Origin: Scilla litardierei
Taxonomy: Eukaryota; Streptophyta; Magnoliopsida; Asparagales; Asparagaceae
Length of the DNA stretch: 64,000 bases
Direction of reading: 5' to 3'
Assembly (NCBI GenBank): GCA_030789695.1
Contig: CM061142.1
Location: 357,777,486-357,841,485, forward strand
The notes under the pieces are model-generated. The model saw only the letters and a program-made list of their open reading frames with translations. It did no database searches and was not told the origin of the DNA. Made by a program: the position numbers and the translations under genes. Shown piece by piece: positions 43,560 through 55,949 of the stretch (positions are counted from its first letter, which is position 1; each line of letters begins with the position of its first letter).

Positions 43560-45847
43560 TGAAGTTTCAAAACATTTTGAAGTTTAAAATTTAAGATCCA
43601 AAAAAATCTCTTCCCTGCTAACACTATCTCCCCCCAAAAACACATCAGACCCAAACTCCTCAGCTGACGCCAAACCCCAAACTCCTCAGCTGACCCATCT
43701 GCCTATCTCGCCCCCTCTCTGCCTCCGTGCTTCAACCATCTGCATGTAGATGAAGGTAATAAGAGGAGGAATAGGAATGTAAGAGGAGCCAGGAAAATCA
43801 TCTCTTCTTCCTCAAGCCCCCGCTCACGATCTCATCATCTGTCTCCATCAGCCCCCGCTCCCCATCGTCTGCTTCCTCACGCCTCTGCAAAATCATCTCC
43901 CTAAATCATCTTCCTCACGCCGCTGCAAAATCATCTTCCTCACGCCTCTGCAAAATCACGCCTCACGCCCCCGAGCCATGAAAAAGGCAAGCTGAGGGTG
44001 AAGAGAACACCACGAGCCCCTCCAAGTCTGAGAAGATCCACAGGTTTCAAATAGGGATTTGTTCTCTTTAGGTAAGAATTTTAATTCCCTTTCCCCAATT
44101 TTAATAGGGATTTTGTGTATGGTCTAAGGAGCCACGAAAAAGGTGGAGTCTTGCAGAATGATGCGGCCAATAAGATCGTCAAGCGCCGCCTCGCCTCAAG
44201 GAACCCAATTTCTCTTCGTTCACATGGTAAATACCTCAACCTCTAAATATATTTTTCTGTTTTTGGTGGGTTGAATATTGGGGAAGGTTATGTTGCAGGA
44301 GGAAATTTTTTAAGATTAGCATGTACATCATCTTAATTTTGTAGGAAGTCTTTTCATTGTTGATTTTAGGAAAATTTTGTAGATTAGCATGTACATCATC
44401 AAAATGAATTCCTTATCGGACCGAATCATATAAATCATCTTAATTTTGTAGATTTGCTTAATTTTTCAGTTTGTTAAGGGATTTTAATTTTTCGGCTGAA
44501 TTCCTTATCTGACCAAATCATATACATTAGCATGTGATGATTGGATTAGAACAAAGCAAATTTTAGGAAGTCTTTTCATTGTTGATTTTAGGAAAATTTT
44601 GATTTTAGGAAGGCTTTCCATTTTTAGTTTACAGTACTTTTATCTAAACAAAGCAACTTTTTGATTTTAGGTAGGTACTCCATTGTTTAAAGCTGAAGCA
44701 TTATGGTTTCTAGACCAAACATAGTAAAACTATGTTTCCTCCTTTGTTGATGAAGTAGCTCATTGCTCTTTTTTTCTCGCGCAGAATAGGAGGAAGCTGC
44801 TCATGGTGCATTTTTTTACTTGCGCAGAAGAGAATGAAACATGTTGCGAGCAAAACAGGTCACCCAATTTTTTGAACCCTATGTTTAAATTCAGCCACAA
44901 ACATTTTTTTGAAACATCTGTTTAACTCTAGAAGAAGATGATGAATCCCATTGTTTACGTGCTCACTGATTATTGATTATGTGAACCCTCTGCTTATTTG
45001 TTGAACCCTCGCTCATGCAATTTTTTTGTACCCTCTGCTTATTGATTATGTGCACTCTGTTTAATTATGTGCTCAACATGCAATCATTTGATTATGATTA
45101 TCTACAATTTTTATGAACCCACTGCAATTTTTTTGAACCATGGAATGCATAGAATTAGTGCAGTGGGTTTATGGACACCTGTTATCCGTTTCATTTGGAT
45201 CTTTAAAAAATGCAATTCTTAGGAACATATCGCACTATAATTTTTATGGGTTCCATTTTATTTGTTAACAATCGAATTTCATCTTGCAATTTCATCTTTA
45301 AAAATGTAATTAGTTCCTAATTCAATTTACCATGTAACTAATGCAACTTCATTTTTATGAACCCTAGAACGCATAACAGTTGGGTTTCATGGAAAATATA
45401 CAACAGATGGGTTCCATGGAACTTCATTTTTTACCATGGCATGCATACAATTAGTTCCACGTCTTTAAAAATGCAACTTCAATTTTTTTAATTTTGCACC
45501 GATAACATGGAACTAATTCAATTTACTATGGAATTGCATTTTAGGAATTGCTTAGAATTAGTACGATATGTTGCAAGATGAAATTTCAAGCAGAAAATAT
45601 GCCAGGACACATGTTATCTGCTAACAATTTATGCGTATTGCTTATTACCAATTACAAGTAAATGTTTTGTTGCTCTTACTCCTACAATGTATCACCAAAA
45701 GGAAAATATGTATCATTTTTAAAATGTTGTCATATTTAGGATGCTACATATATGATTTAATTGAATTTGGAGACTTAATATGTCAAATTAGTTTGAAATT
45801 AGGGATCCTTTATGAAGTTCTTCTTATTTAATCTGTTTTCTTTGCAG
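43560..45847 (+). other. Leader-like and AT-rich stretch in the plus Helitron-like element
   Basis: 43,590-44,000 is C-rich with repeated CTCACGCC/AAATCATC phrases (minisatellite-like). A GTAAAT donor follows a Lys/Arg-rich stretch (ANKIVKRRLASRNP, about 44,165-44,226), perhaps an exon of unknown origin. From 44,230 to 45,847 there are many local imperfect duplications (TTAGCATGTACATCATC; GAACCCTxTG) and no recognisable gene. Confidence 0.35.
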
Positions 45848-46892
45848 ATAAAGTTGTCGCTTGAAACTATTTACTTGGATGTTCCAAACACCACTGATGG
45901 ATGGTGAGTTATAACAAAACGAGCTTTAAATTCTTGATTTTTTTGATCTTCAAGTACATTTGATCAAGGAAAAAATATAATTGAATCAGGGTAAAACCAT
46001 CATGATTTCATTGTCGGTGAAATAGTAGCAGCTTCGATTGAATTTCATTGTTGATAGAAGGAGCAGCACCTCAGTGAACTTGGTGAAACTGAAACATCAA
46101 CTCGGTTACATTTCATTGTCTCGGTAAATTTTCTTCTTCTTATGGTTGCTATTGATCTAATTTTTGTTGATCTTATGTTTGAATGCAAAGGATTGAAGAA
46201 CCAATGTCGACTTTGATCAAATTTTTGGGGGGGCATGAAAGCTTTGGTAAGGGATGGATCTTTGTTGCTTACCTTCGGTCTACTAACTTAAAATTTTTTA
46301 GTTCGGTTTCTAGGGCAAGTGAGCTTGGAAAGTGATGAAATTTCTGTTAATTTGCCCTCATTTGACGAACTTCATTTATTTGTAAGGGAAAAAGTACACT
46401 ATTTTTTATTTGAATTGTCTTAAACTAAACGGAGTGGGATCCCGGAGTTGCGAGACAATGAAAGTAGGCAAAGCTATGATAATTTTTCCTTCTGGCCACA
46501 TAACATAAAAACCAAATTTTTAATCTTCTATTTGCCAACTAGCATACTTTTTTACTTGCCATCGCTTGCATTGAAAACTATAGATGATTCTATTTGTGCA
46601 ACTGGAAGCTTATGAATGGTGTGTTTAAGTTAGTTCATCATTAGATCTTTACAGGTAGGGAACTTGAAAATACGTCTCAGCTATTAACCAGTTGTCTCTC
46701 CTATTTCCTTTTTTAAACATCTGAGCTGACATGAGCTAACAACATTCACATGTTTAACGATCACATATTTCTGAGTCAAAAGGCATCTTCTCCAAATGAA
46801 TGCATCAATTAGCATCTTTATTTTGCTAATGATTTATATTATGATTTGGTTTCAGGTATGAACAATTTCTACATGAAGGAAAGCTCCTAGAG
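45848..46892 (+). pseudogene. Two phase-compatible exon-like segments, unidentified
   Basis: Segment 45,848-45,903 (after TTTGCAG, before GTGAGT) encodes IKLSLETIYLDVPNTTDG and leaves two bases. Segment 46,856-46,892 (after TTTCAG, before GTATGC) completes the codon and continues YEQFLHEGKLLE. The splice consensus and matching phase suggest a real captured gene with a 952-base intron. I cannot name the family. Confidence 0.4.
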
Positions 46893-47795
46893 GTATGCTG
46901 TTAAACTCATTTGATTCAATATCGTCCTATTGGGATTGTTCTTCCTGCATTTCATCTCAATAGCTACTTTCATGATTATATTTCATATCGTTGTTAGGGT
47001 TGTTTTTTTCGTGCAGTTCTTCTCAATAGTTATATTCATGCTGACAGTTCATATCATCATCACATGTTTGGCCTTGAAGTAATTTGATATTAAGAAGTTT
47101 GTGCGTGCGTGCTTACTCATTTAGTATGTGAAGGATCAAAAGGAGCATGGTTTGCATTTATTATGAAGGGTAAGGAAGTAGAAGATGTGTTAAAATGGAT
47201 CATGATTACTGAGCAACATGATAGGAGCTCGAGGACATGAAATGGACAACAGTTGGAGTGCTTCAAAGTACAAAAAATGCATGCTTAGCAAAATAATTTT
47301 GATGAGGACTAATTTTGATAGACGCTATTTCTATTTTCTTGATTTACATTCACATGCCTTTCAATGTCGAAGTAAATCATATTTAAGTGTGGCTAGAAAT
47401 GTCATTACCTTACATATTAGGCAAATATGCTATGGGCTAACACTTTACACCAAACAAACATAATAGTAAACGAAGCACCTACATCATTTGGGCCATCTTG
47501 AATGGTGCATAATGTCAATGTTATTTGCTTGAAAAGACAAAACAGATTAGGTTAAATAAATATATTGTAAATCGTTAATGATGAGGTTTGAACCAAAAAT
47601 CTCTTGAAACATGTTGCTCAAGTACCCAACAAAATATAATCATGTCAGAAAGCACTTCATGCATAAAGCTGTAACGATTTGTGTGATGACAATATATATG
47701 AGGTAAACACATCACTTGATTGCATGCATTCTCAGTTTTTGTATTCATTTTTTGTTACTATTTGGTTCATCCCATTACATGACATTTTTCCACAG

Positions 47796-47899
47796 GGGTA
47801 AGACTTGGATTCAGCATTCGATAGCATCTTGGCCTTTTCAAATAGAAGAGACAATCAAGAAGCAGTTTTTGGTGCTGAAGGAAGAGTTACTGATATCCG
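47796..47899 (+). pseudogene. Exon-like segment, unidentified
   Basis: Bounded by CCACAG and GTAATG. The open reading gives [19 protein letters not shown] followed by a helix-like stretch ending LLISG. Its phase does not fit directly onto the preceding segment (46,892), so an exon is missing or this comes from another gene. Confidence 0.3.
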
Positions 47900-49071
47900 G
47901 TAATGTTCTCTGTCCAGTTTGACCGATACTTTGGATTTCTTCACTATGGAAAGTGTATTTCTTTTAGATGCTGCATATGACGTCTCTTTGATGAGAACCA
48001 ATATCATGGTGTTTTCCATTTATTTTGTCATTCTCAATATAGTCGGTTCTGTCTTAATGAAGAAGACCACGCTATTGTATGGACCAATATCATGGTGTTT
48101 TCCTTTTATTTAGATGGTGGATCTGGTGATCATTAGGTTTTATAGTTTACTTTCTGTTATGTTGTTGCCATAATTTTTGCAATTTACTCATTGTCAACCT
48201 TATTCTGGCTTTAGTTTCCTATGTATCATGTGTCTGTTGTTTGCGTTCTGTCAGTAAGTTTGCATCCAGTTTATTTGCTAAAGTTTTCTTGGCCAGGAGA
48301 TCCTGCAAGTCAAAGGAAAAACTAAATCCATAGCCCATTGTAAAATTTGTGAGCTTCTCTATGATGTTGTCTCAATACTAAGGTGAATGAGAGGTGGCCA
48401 GGGCATGCCGTCATCGTGCTTCCTGTGCCTGAGGCACATACTACTCACAAGTTTGGATCTCAATTTTGCTTGCATTCATTGTAATGTCTACTTTTGATTC
48501 TTTTTCATTCATGTTACTTGATTGATGCATAGACAGTGATAGGAGTTAATAAAGAAGGAAAAAAGATGAGTTTTTAAATTACTTGCTTTGCAATGTACAG
48601 CCGTTAGATGCATTTGTAATTGACAACTAATATTTTTGTATTGAATTGGAATTAACTCGCAAGGCACTTAAAATCTAGGATTTTCAAGTAGATATTGTAT
48701 TTATCACATTGTAAATTAGGATTTCTATTGAAACCTAGAAATTATCAATTCCAGATTGAATGAAGGAAATATCAATTTCAAGAAATTTGGAGTTATTTGC
48801 TTATACTGTAGTTTGTACGAGTGTCCATTTTCATTTATTAGATATTATAGGAAAGCTTTATCCTGATGAAATGTAAGTTATTTGATAAAACTCTGAACAA
48901 AAACAAATGCTGATGAAATGTAAGTTAGAGATTATAGGAAAGCCTTTTTAAAAAAAGTTGATGTGTAGAGTTGTAAAGAGTCCAGTCAGATTTATTGCAG
49001 TTTTGGTGCAGATTGGAGATTTTTATTTCATGTCTCCAATCTTTTTTATTTCATAAAGTAATAGCTGCCTA

Positions 49072-49405
49072 CTCTTTTATTTCTTCCCCCTGAGAAGTGT
49101 TAATACCGATCTATGAAATAAAAAAACATGCATATATGGCAGCTGACACATTCGGTTAACTCTTTTATTCTGTACTTCATTTGTTTTTGGTAATAATGAA
49201 GGGGTAATAGTGAAGCAGTAGTATGCATTACATCAAATATTAACCTAATTCATACTACTCCTTCACTATTACCCCTTCATTATTATCAAAAACAAATGAT
49301 GTTCAGAATAAAAGAGTAAACTGAATGTGTTAGCTGCCATATGCAGGTTTTTTTATTTCATAGATCCGTATTAACACTTCTGGGGGGAGAAATAAAAAAG
49401 CTCAC
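49072..49405. repeat. Large imperfect inverted repeat (foldback)
   Basis: Two arms of about 150 bases face each other around a centre near 49,236. For example CACTATTACCCCTTCATTAT on the right pairs with ATAATGAAGGGGTAATAGTG on the left, and AGCTGCCATATGCA pairs with the left-arm GCATATATGGCAGCTG. The structure resembles a foldback or MITE-type element without recognised coding capacity. A third, single-sided copy lies at about 49,540-49,790. Confidence 0.85.
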
Positions 49406-50602
49406 ATATGAAATAAAAAAGCATTCAGCATTAGTTAATTAAGTAAACTGAATACAAACTGGATGGAAAGCATAATAACCAATACAAATTTTAGTTCCAA
49501 GCTGCATCATAACTTCAAGCTGCACCAAAACTGCAGTACTCTTTTATTTCACAGAGTAATAGCTCCAAAAATTTTTATTTCACAGGGTAATAGCTGCCAT
49601 ATGCAGTACTCTTTTATTTCTCCCCAAGAGAAGTGTTAATACTGACCTATAAAATAAAAAACCTGCATATGGCAGCTGACACATTCAGTTTACTCTTTTA
49701 TTCTAAACTTCATTTGTTTTTAGTAATAATGAAGGGGTAATACTGATCTATGAAATATTAACCTAATGCATACTACTCCTTCATAGCTGGAAAGTTTATG
49801 AAAATGCAAAAACAATTCAGGATAAATATAAAGTTTGTATGTTGTGCGCAAAATAGTAAAAAGTGTCAAACAAAGTTTATATTGGAGGTTCAACCTATAT
49901 AAACTTTTGAGCTTCTTAACTATGCAGCAGCAAAACACAATTTTTGTTACTATATATGTGTATGCATAACAGTAAAAAGTGTCAAAAAAGCTTTCCAGAT
50001 TCCAAGTTTGTGTTTTTATTGATTAGCATCTCCAATAAATAAACTTAAAATTAGCAATGCTTAAACTTGATTTACAATTCAGATTAAAATACTTCTTAAT
50101 TTAGACAAAATGGATGTAATCTCGCTCTCTCAAAATGGATTTGTTCAAGAATAACTCCATTTGTCTCATATGATGTAGATAATTGACACTATTGTTTTAG
50201 GCTTCATCTGTTACAATTTTGGAACTTAGTAAACATCTTTTGACAAACAAAGGAATGCTTTTCATTAAAACTTTTTACGATTTGTAATTGTTAGATCTAA
50301 TTCTTAATGTCTTGAATTGTGTTAAGTTTCTGAAAGAAGTTATTTATGCGAAATAGTTTGATATCTGCTTGAGGAATAAATCAAAAAACCAAACATAACT
50401 TCTCTAAAAAACCCCATTGTGGATGCTAAAAAACTATGTGAAATTGCAATGATGATTGGTTTTGAACTTAAACTTGCATGAGAATTGGAGTAGTTTACAT
50501 GAGCAGAGGTTTGTTACTGAAACCATGCCATGAAGCTATATTCCTTTAATTGCAAAATCATTTCATAAAATTCATTATGATTTTCTATGTGCAAACAATT
50601 AG

Positions 50603-50662
50603 GTATTCTCTTTTGACATGAAGGATGCACTTGGATTTTTAGCCCTGAACATCAAAAGCCAG
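50603..50662 (+). pseudogene. Exon-like segment, unidentified
   Basis: A 60-base segment between ATTAG and GTTTGT reads VFSFDMKDALGFLALNIKSQ without a stop. The surrounding DNA is AT-rich and intron-like. No family is recognised. Confidence 0.3.
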
Positions 50663-52228
50663 GTTTGTTATCTAAATTTTTTTTGCTTTTTAGTTTTGCA
50701 AGTTAACTTTGTTGAGTTTGTTAGATTATTGCTGATTTAAATTATTTGATTAGCTGGAACCATTATGTTGTTAAATATATGAGAACTTGGCCATTGGTCA
50801 ACATGATGGCACATTTTCATTTTTTAACTTTTTCATCCTAGAAAACTTTTGTGTGCTAATCGAGGCAAAAAATAATCCAAACTTTGATATTTTAACTTGA
50901 TATTTTAACATGGATGATTAGTTATCAAATATATACTGAAAAGTTATCCTTGAACCATTAGTCAAGTTTAATTGCAGTTGAAAATATATTTCTTCTATAA
51001 TACATATTGCTGAAATTCATTAGTTTACAAAACATGATGGAACTAGCATATGCATATGGAACTAACCTCTGTGTTAACACCATCAGTTAACAAAACATGA
51101 TATCGTAATAACATGTACTGTAACCATTTGACAGCTGCAATTAATTAGTTAACAGGATGTCCTATTTGAGTTATTTCTTAATGGCGTCAATAATTTCCTG
51201 TTAACTAAACCGTATTTGTATTTTTAAACATGATAATACTTACAGTGACACCCCTATATTTCCTAGCAATATATGTATTATAGAAGAAACAACTCATCGG
51301 TTGGGTTTAACTGAACCAAAACCTAAACTTTAAATTAATGAGAGCTCTCACATGCGATCATGCAAGAACCCGCGAACTAACTTCTATTTTAACACTGTTA
51401 GCTAACCATGATATCCTAATAACATGTCCTAGAACTATTTGACAGCTGCAATTCATTAGTTAACAGGATATTCTAATAACTCATAACAAACACATATATG
51501 ATATCATGTCATTGAACCATTTGACAGGTGCAATTCATTAGTTAACAGGATGGAACTAGCATTCATTAGTTAACAGAATGGAACTAAAAAGTTTGGATCA
51601 TTTTTTGACAGTCACATTTCTCATTATTAGGATATCATGTTTTTTGCAGGATGGAACTAAACTGTTTAAGTTAGCAGGCATGTAAAAATTTAGTTCCATA
51701 TGCAAACAAAACAAATGTAACTATAATTGCAATTTCCATATAGATTTGTATCTGTATTTTAAATAAATGAGGAGAAGTTTGGATATGGAGAAATGAGGAG
51801 AAGTTTGCAGGATGGCACATAAACTGCATATTGCAAAAATACAGTTTTTTATTATTGAGGGAACATGGAGGTTAGATTTAAATACATATGACTATGCAAA
51901 AATAATTTAGCTTATGTAACATAGAGGTCGTGTTGTTGCACTCTTTATAATCTCCAACAACATAACTCTTTTGCACTCTTCAATTATGTTATTGTGGTGA
52001 CAAGCATGAAATTTGGACCTTACATTTGTGGTTTAATTGCTGGAATGGTACCTGAAGCTTTTATCAACATTTATAGGTCATTGTCTTCTCCAGCATATAG
52101 TGTCATGTGATGTATCAAGCTAATCTTTCATTTCATTTTTCCCACTCGAACAATAGTCAATTGCATTCAATCTAAGAAGGAAACCACTCATTCATTTGGT
52201 TCTCTTATATGATGATGTTTTGGCGTAG
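50663..52228 (+). other. Intron-like DNA with dispersed local duplications
   Basis: Between about 51,020 and 51,660 the phrase CATTAGTTAACAGGATG and neighbours such as TTTGACAGCTGCAATT recur at least four times at irregular spacing, indicating repeated local slippage or duplication. No gene is seen. Confidence 0.5.
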
Positions 52229-52444
52229 TGGGAGATTGATACGAACACTGGCGGATATGCACTATGGAAATTACAGGATGAGCACAGTGGATATAGTCTA
52301 CAATGTCATATCCTTAGCCATCGCGGTGGTTCTAACAGTTGCATTCACAATATATGCAAAGAGAGATCTAAAATAAGCTTGGAAGAGAAGAAGGTGATGG
52401 CTGCCCCAACTTGCCAGGAGGTACCATTGAAATCAGAAAGATAA
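52229..52444 (+). pseudogene. Probable terminal exon of a VTT/TVP38-family membrane protein
   Basis: After a GCGTAG acceptor the frame reads GRLIRTLADMHYGNYRMSTV and then a transmembrane helix (VISLAIAVVLTVAFTIYAKR) ending DLK and TAA at about 52,375. Another frame continues with LEEKKVMAAPTCQEVPLKSER to TAA at 52,442, which looks like the original C-terminus after a small frameshift. IRTLAD followed by a final helix and YAKR is the C-terminal pattern of plant SNARE-associated Golgi (VTT-domain) proteins, as I recall them. A 3'-UTR-like stretch follows. Confidence 0.5.
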
Positions 52445-53132
52445 CATCATAGCAATCAAGAATGCATTCCTCTATATCTGGTTATTTTGATGTTTAATAT
52501 TTGGAAGGGGGCTCACAGTTCACAGTTTGGCCCATACAACCCCTTTGAAAAGAAAAAGAAAAACATGTCATGTTGTACGATAATACATAAGAAGCAAAGG
52601 CGACGGATATTGAAATTGTCACATGAGACTTGGGACGAGCCTCCATTTGTATATTCAGTATGTTGTTGAAATTTTGTGGCCTTTGATACCCAGCTTTGTG
52701 ATGAATTGAACACATGTGGTTAATGAAATTTGTTGGATATTGTGTGTGACATTAAATTAAATTGGTCTTTCTTTCAAGAAGTTGATGATGCATTTTTCTC
52801 GACCACATTTTGAGTTCAGGTAGGCATAGATCTGACCTATCAAGAATATTTGTCTGCTGTTAAAAGAAAAATTCTGGCAACAATTCATTCTTAAATGATC
52901 CGATGATGTCAGTGACATAGATAATTCATGCGTTAGAAAAGAAATAACTTGCTTTACATTTCAGCAATTTATAATGGGATATCAGCTACATAGGCTGCAA
53001 AAGAAATGCTGAATGCTAACCAAATGCTTTCAAAAGTTATCGGGCACATCAAAATTAGACTCTTCTATAAAGCATGAAAACAACTTGACGAACCATATGG
53101 CTCATGTTCTTTCCTCAATACTTTTGCCCACT

Positions 53133-53135
<3 letters not shown>

Positions 53136-53201
<66 letters not shown>
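53136..53201. repeat. TG dinucleotide microsatellite
   Basis: About 33 uninterrupted TG units. The Cys/Val-rich frame across it is an artefact. Confidence 0.98.
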
Positions 53202-53584
53202 CTGCATGTTGGATTACATTTAGGAGATCTGTTGTAGCGATGCTTTGTTTAATCTATTATGTTGATGACTCGATGGTTATCTTATACATCTGGTTATGTC
53301 TTTGTGTATAAACCATCAAGCTTCCGTGAAAACCAAATTCTGGCCAAACTGTAACATCAGGTACATCTGAACGGCAAAAGTATTTTGCAAACTGACATCC
53401 TTATAGAGTGCAACTAGCTGAACATTGTTACATTTGAATGCAAACATGAAACCACTTCTCGAGCATTCACAAATTCTAAATCAACTCCCATTTGAGAAAT
53501 GTTTTACCTACAAGGGCTATTAGCAAAACATTAACTGTCATTATTTTTTCTGACAAGTACCATGTGTATTCAAAAGGCAAAATA

Positions 53585-54283
53585 TCTATATTACAATTGA
53601 TGAACTTTTAATTCATTCTAGGGCTGACTAGGACAAGATGATGTCATGTTGATGTATAAAGATGTTAATAGAAGAATGGCTATGATTTAATCTTGGTAAA
53701 AGAATGGTTGAGATGAGTGTTTTGGAAAATCAAAAAACCTCAGCATTTGTTTGTGAGGGTAAGCCGTGGGAAAATGGGGGATAAAAAGTGGCCAGAATTT
53801 GGCCACGCCCCCCTTTTTGTTTTTGTTTTTGGTTTTCAAACCCCGTACAATCACTACATTTGCGCAGAATACCGCCCCTTTCCCCTTTTTGCTAAAAAAA
53901 CCATCTTATTTCACTTTGTACCCCCACACCCTACACACACACCCCCCATACATATCATTTCCCCACTTCATTTTTGTATCCCCCACAATCACTACATTTG
54001 CACAGAATACCGCATATTTCCTCTTTTTCCTAAAAAACCCCTCCCATTTCACTTTTTACCCGCACACCCTACACACACCCACACTTATGAACTTCCCCCC
54101 TTCATTTTCGTGTGTTTCTCTATTGGCCAAGGTTAAATTTTTTTCTACACCCGAAGGCGCCCGCGTCGAAGCAAGATTTTTGTTCGTTTAGATTTTGGAG
54201 GGGGAAATATTTTTTGGGGAGAACAACATTTTTTGAGGGGATATCTTAAATGAACCGTGCCCGAGGGCATGGGTTATGACTAT
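53585..54283 (+). mobile_element. Short Helitron-like element A
   Basis: It starts TCTATATTACAATTGATG and carries AGGGCTGACTAGGACAAG shortly after, like elements B and C. It ends with the hairpin CCGTGCCCGAGGGCATGG (54,255-54,272) and GTTATGACTA(T), so the usual CTAG has mutated. The interior has a 138-base tandem duplication (about 53,840-54,115) and one CCGAAGGCGCCCGC motif (about 54,152), the word that is massively amplified in element C. No protein-coding gene is recognised. Confidence 0.65.
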
Positions 54284-54284
54284 A

Positions 54285-54684
54285 TCTATATTAAATTTGA
54301 GGACTTTTTTCAATTGCCTTGCTGACTAGGACACGCCGATGTCATGCTGATGTAAAAAGAGGTTGACAGTAGAATGGCTAGGATTTAATCTTGTAATTTT
54401 GGGGGGGATTAAAAAAATTCTGGTAATTATTGTCTGGAGGAATTAAATATGGGGGGGTTAAAAAAATTTGTGAAACTAAGGAACTAAATTTTCGGGAGGA
54501 ATCTAATTTTGTGGGGAACAAAATTTTTTAGGTGAAACTATATTTTAGGGGAAATAAGATTTTGAGGGGGGCCTAATAATTATTGCGCTTTAATTTTTGA
54601 TGTTCGTTTAAAATTAGGGGGTCCAAGATTTTGAGGGGAGAAATTTTAATTGAACCGTGCCCTTGGGGCACGGGTAATGACTAG
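54285..54684 (+). mobile_element. Short Helitron-like element B (400 bp)
   Basis: It begins TCTATATTAAATTTGAGG immediately after element A, and ends with hairpin CCGTGCCCTTGGGGCACGG and CTAG at 54,681-54,684 followed by T. The interior repeats GAGGGGG/AAATTT purine-rich phrases and contains no gene. Head-to-tail adjacency to A (one base apart) suggests insertion exactly at A's terminus. Confidence 0.7.
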
Positions 54685-55029
54685 TATGTATATATATAAA
54701 CATATGTGTCTATATATATATATATATATCTATACATCTATTATACATTTGACAACTGTTTTTGAATTCTAGGGCTGATTAGGACAAGCTGACTAGGACA
54801 AAGGGGTTGATAGAAAGACGGCTGAGATTTAATCTTGAGGAATGAATGGCTGAGATGATATTTTGTAGAAAGTTTTGGAGGAAAAAACATTTCCAGGGAA
54901 GTGAAAGTTTTGGGGGAAATGAAAATTTTTAGGGAATGAAAGTTTCTGAGGAATAGCAAAGTGCATGCATTTGGGGAAAAAAATTTAACTTGTACTTAAT
55001 ACTGCAGATCGAATGCGGGCAATTAAGAA

Positions 55030-55700
55030 GAGAATAATTTCCCACACCGAAGGCGCCCATAAAATTTTTTAAGCTACTTTTTTGTTCCGCGTCGAAGGCG
55101 CCTGCTAAATTTTTTTACGCTAATTTTTTTTCCGCGCTAAAGGCGCCTGCGCCGAATTTGTCGTTCTACGCAGAATTTGTTGTTCGGCACCAAAAGTGCC
55201 CGCACTGAATTTGTTGTTCGGCCCCCTAAGGTGCCCGCTAAATTTTTTGTTCCGCGCCTAAGGTTTCCGCGCCGAATTTGCTGTTCCGCGTCGAATGTGC
55301 CTGTGCCAAATTTGTTGTTCTGCGCCGAATTTGTTGTCCCGAGTTGAAGGCGGTTGCGCCAAATTTGTTATTCCACGCTGAAAGCGCATGCGTCGCTAAA
55401 TATTTTTACGCTAATTTGTTGTTCCGCGTAATTTAGACAGTGAAAATAATTTTTTTTGGAACAAGGAAAATCTTAAATGAGCCGAATGCGCCTGATAAAT
55501 TTTTTTACGTTACTTTTTTTGTCCGCGTCGAAGGTGCTAGCACCGAATTGTTGTTCTACACCGAATTTGTTGTTTCGCACCGAAGGCGCACGCTAAATAT
55601 TTTTACGCTGATTTTTTGTTCCGCGTCGAAGGCGCCCCCGCCGATTTTTTTGTTCCACGCCGTTATTTTGTTCCACACCGATTTTTTTTTCTGATGACCA
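55030..55700 (+). repeat. GCCGAAGGCGCCCGC/GAATTTGTTGTTCCGC minisatellite, left block
   Basis: Degenerate units of about 30 bases alternate a GC-rich word (CCGAAGGCGCCCGC) with an AT-rich word (GAATTTGTTGTTCCGCG or TAAATATTTTTACGCTAATT). It lies left of the ABCG exon. Confidence 0.85.
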
Positions 55701-55722
55701 ATATCGTGCCACTGATTTGTAG

Positions 55723-55949
55723 GAAATGAAAGCGCAAGGCGTGGCAGAAGACAGTTTGGAGCTTCTAAAATGGGTGCATGGATCGTTCAGCAAGGAGTGC
55801 TTACGGCTCTAATGGGAGTCAACGGAGCAGGGAAGACGACGTTGATGGATGTCCTGCCTGGGAGGAAGACAGGCGGATACTTAGAGGGCAGCATCACCAT
55901 AAACAGATATCCAAAGAAGCAAGAGACTTTTGCCAGAATTTCCGGATAC
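55723..55949 (+). pseudogene. Captured ABCG/PDR transporter exon (nucleotide-binding domain)
   Basis: It starts just after a TTTGTAG acceptor and encodes [20 protein letters not shown], then, after a small frameshift near 55,793, [20 protein letters not shown] and [19 protein letters not shown] sequence. This is the Walker A region of the second nucleotide-binding domain of plant PDR-type ABCG transporters (normally G(V/I)SGAGKTT and LAGRKTGG; here LPGRKTGG). The match ends abruptly at 55,949, where minisatellite resumes with no donor. It is a gene piece, not functional. Confidence 0.9.

Larger units (their letters stand above)
43269..53584 (+). mobile_element. Second large Helitron-like element, plus orientation, 3' end unresolved
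   Basis: It begins TCTATATTATAAAACATGGA at 43,269, then GATGTTATCA and repeated ATTGGATAAGAG phrases. The neighbouring minus-strand element starts nearly the same way, 32 bases away, so the two are head to head. A further shared block is GGGGAGTTTTGAAATTT-like sequence near 43,540 versus the reverse strand near 43,100. Exon-like segments lie on the plus strand. I found no hairpin-CTRR end before 53,585; the true end may be one of the termini at 54,283, 54,684 or 56,851. Confidence 0.45.

Noticed and set aside
44150..44226. Lys/Arg-rich stretch resembling plastid ribosomal protein S20
   Set aside because: The similarity is confined to a short basic segment and key residues do not match; reported only as an unidentified exon-like piece.
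53013..53237. ORF with a long Cys-Val repeat
   Set aside because: It is a (TG)n artefact.
53717..54191. Two overlapping ORFs of about 140 codons in Helitron-like element A
   Set aside because: They arise from a 138-base C-rich tandem duplication lacking stops; compositions are Pro/Phe/His-rich and resemble no protein.
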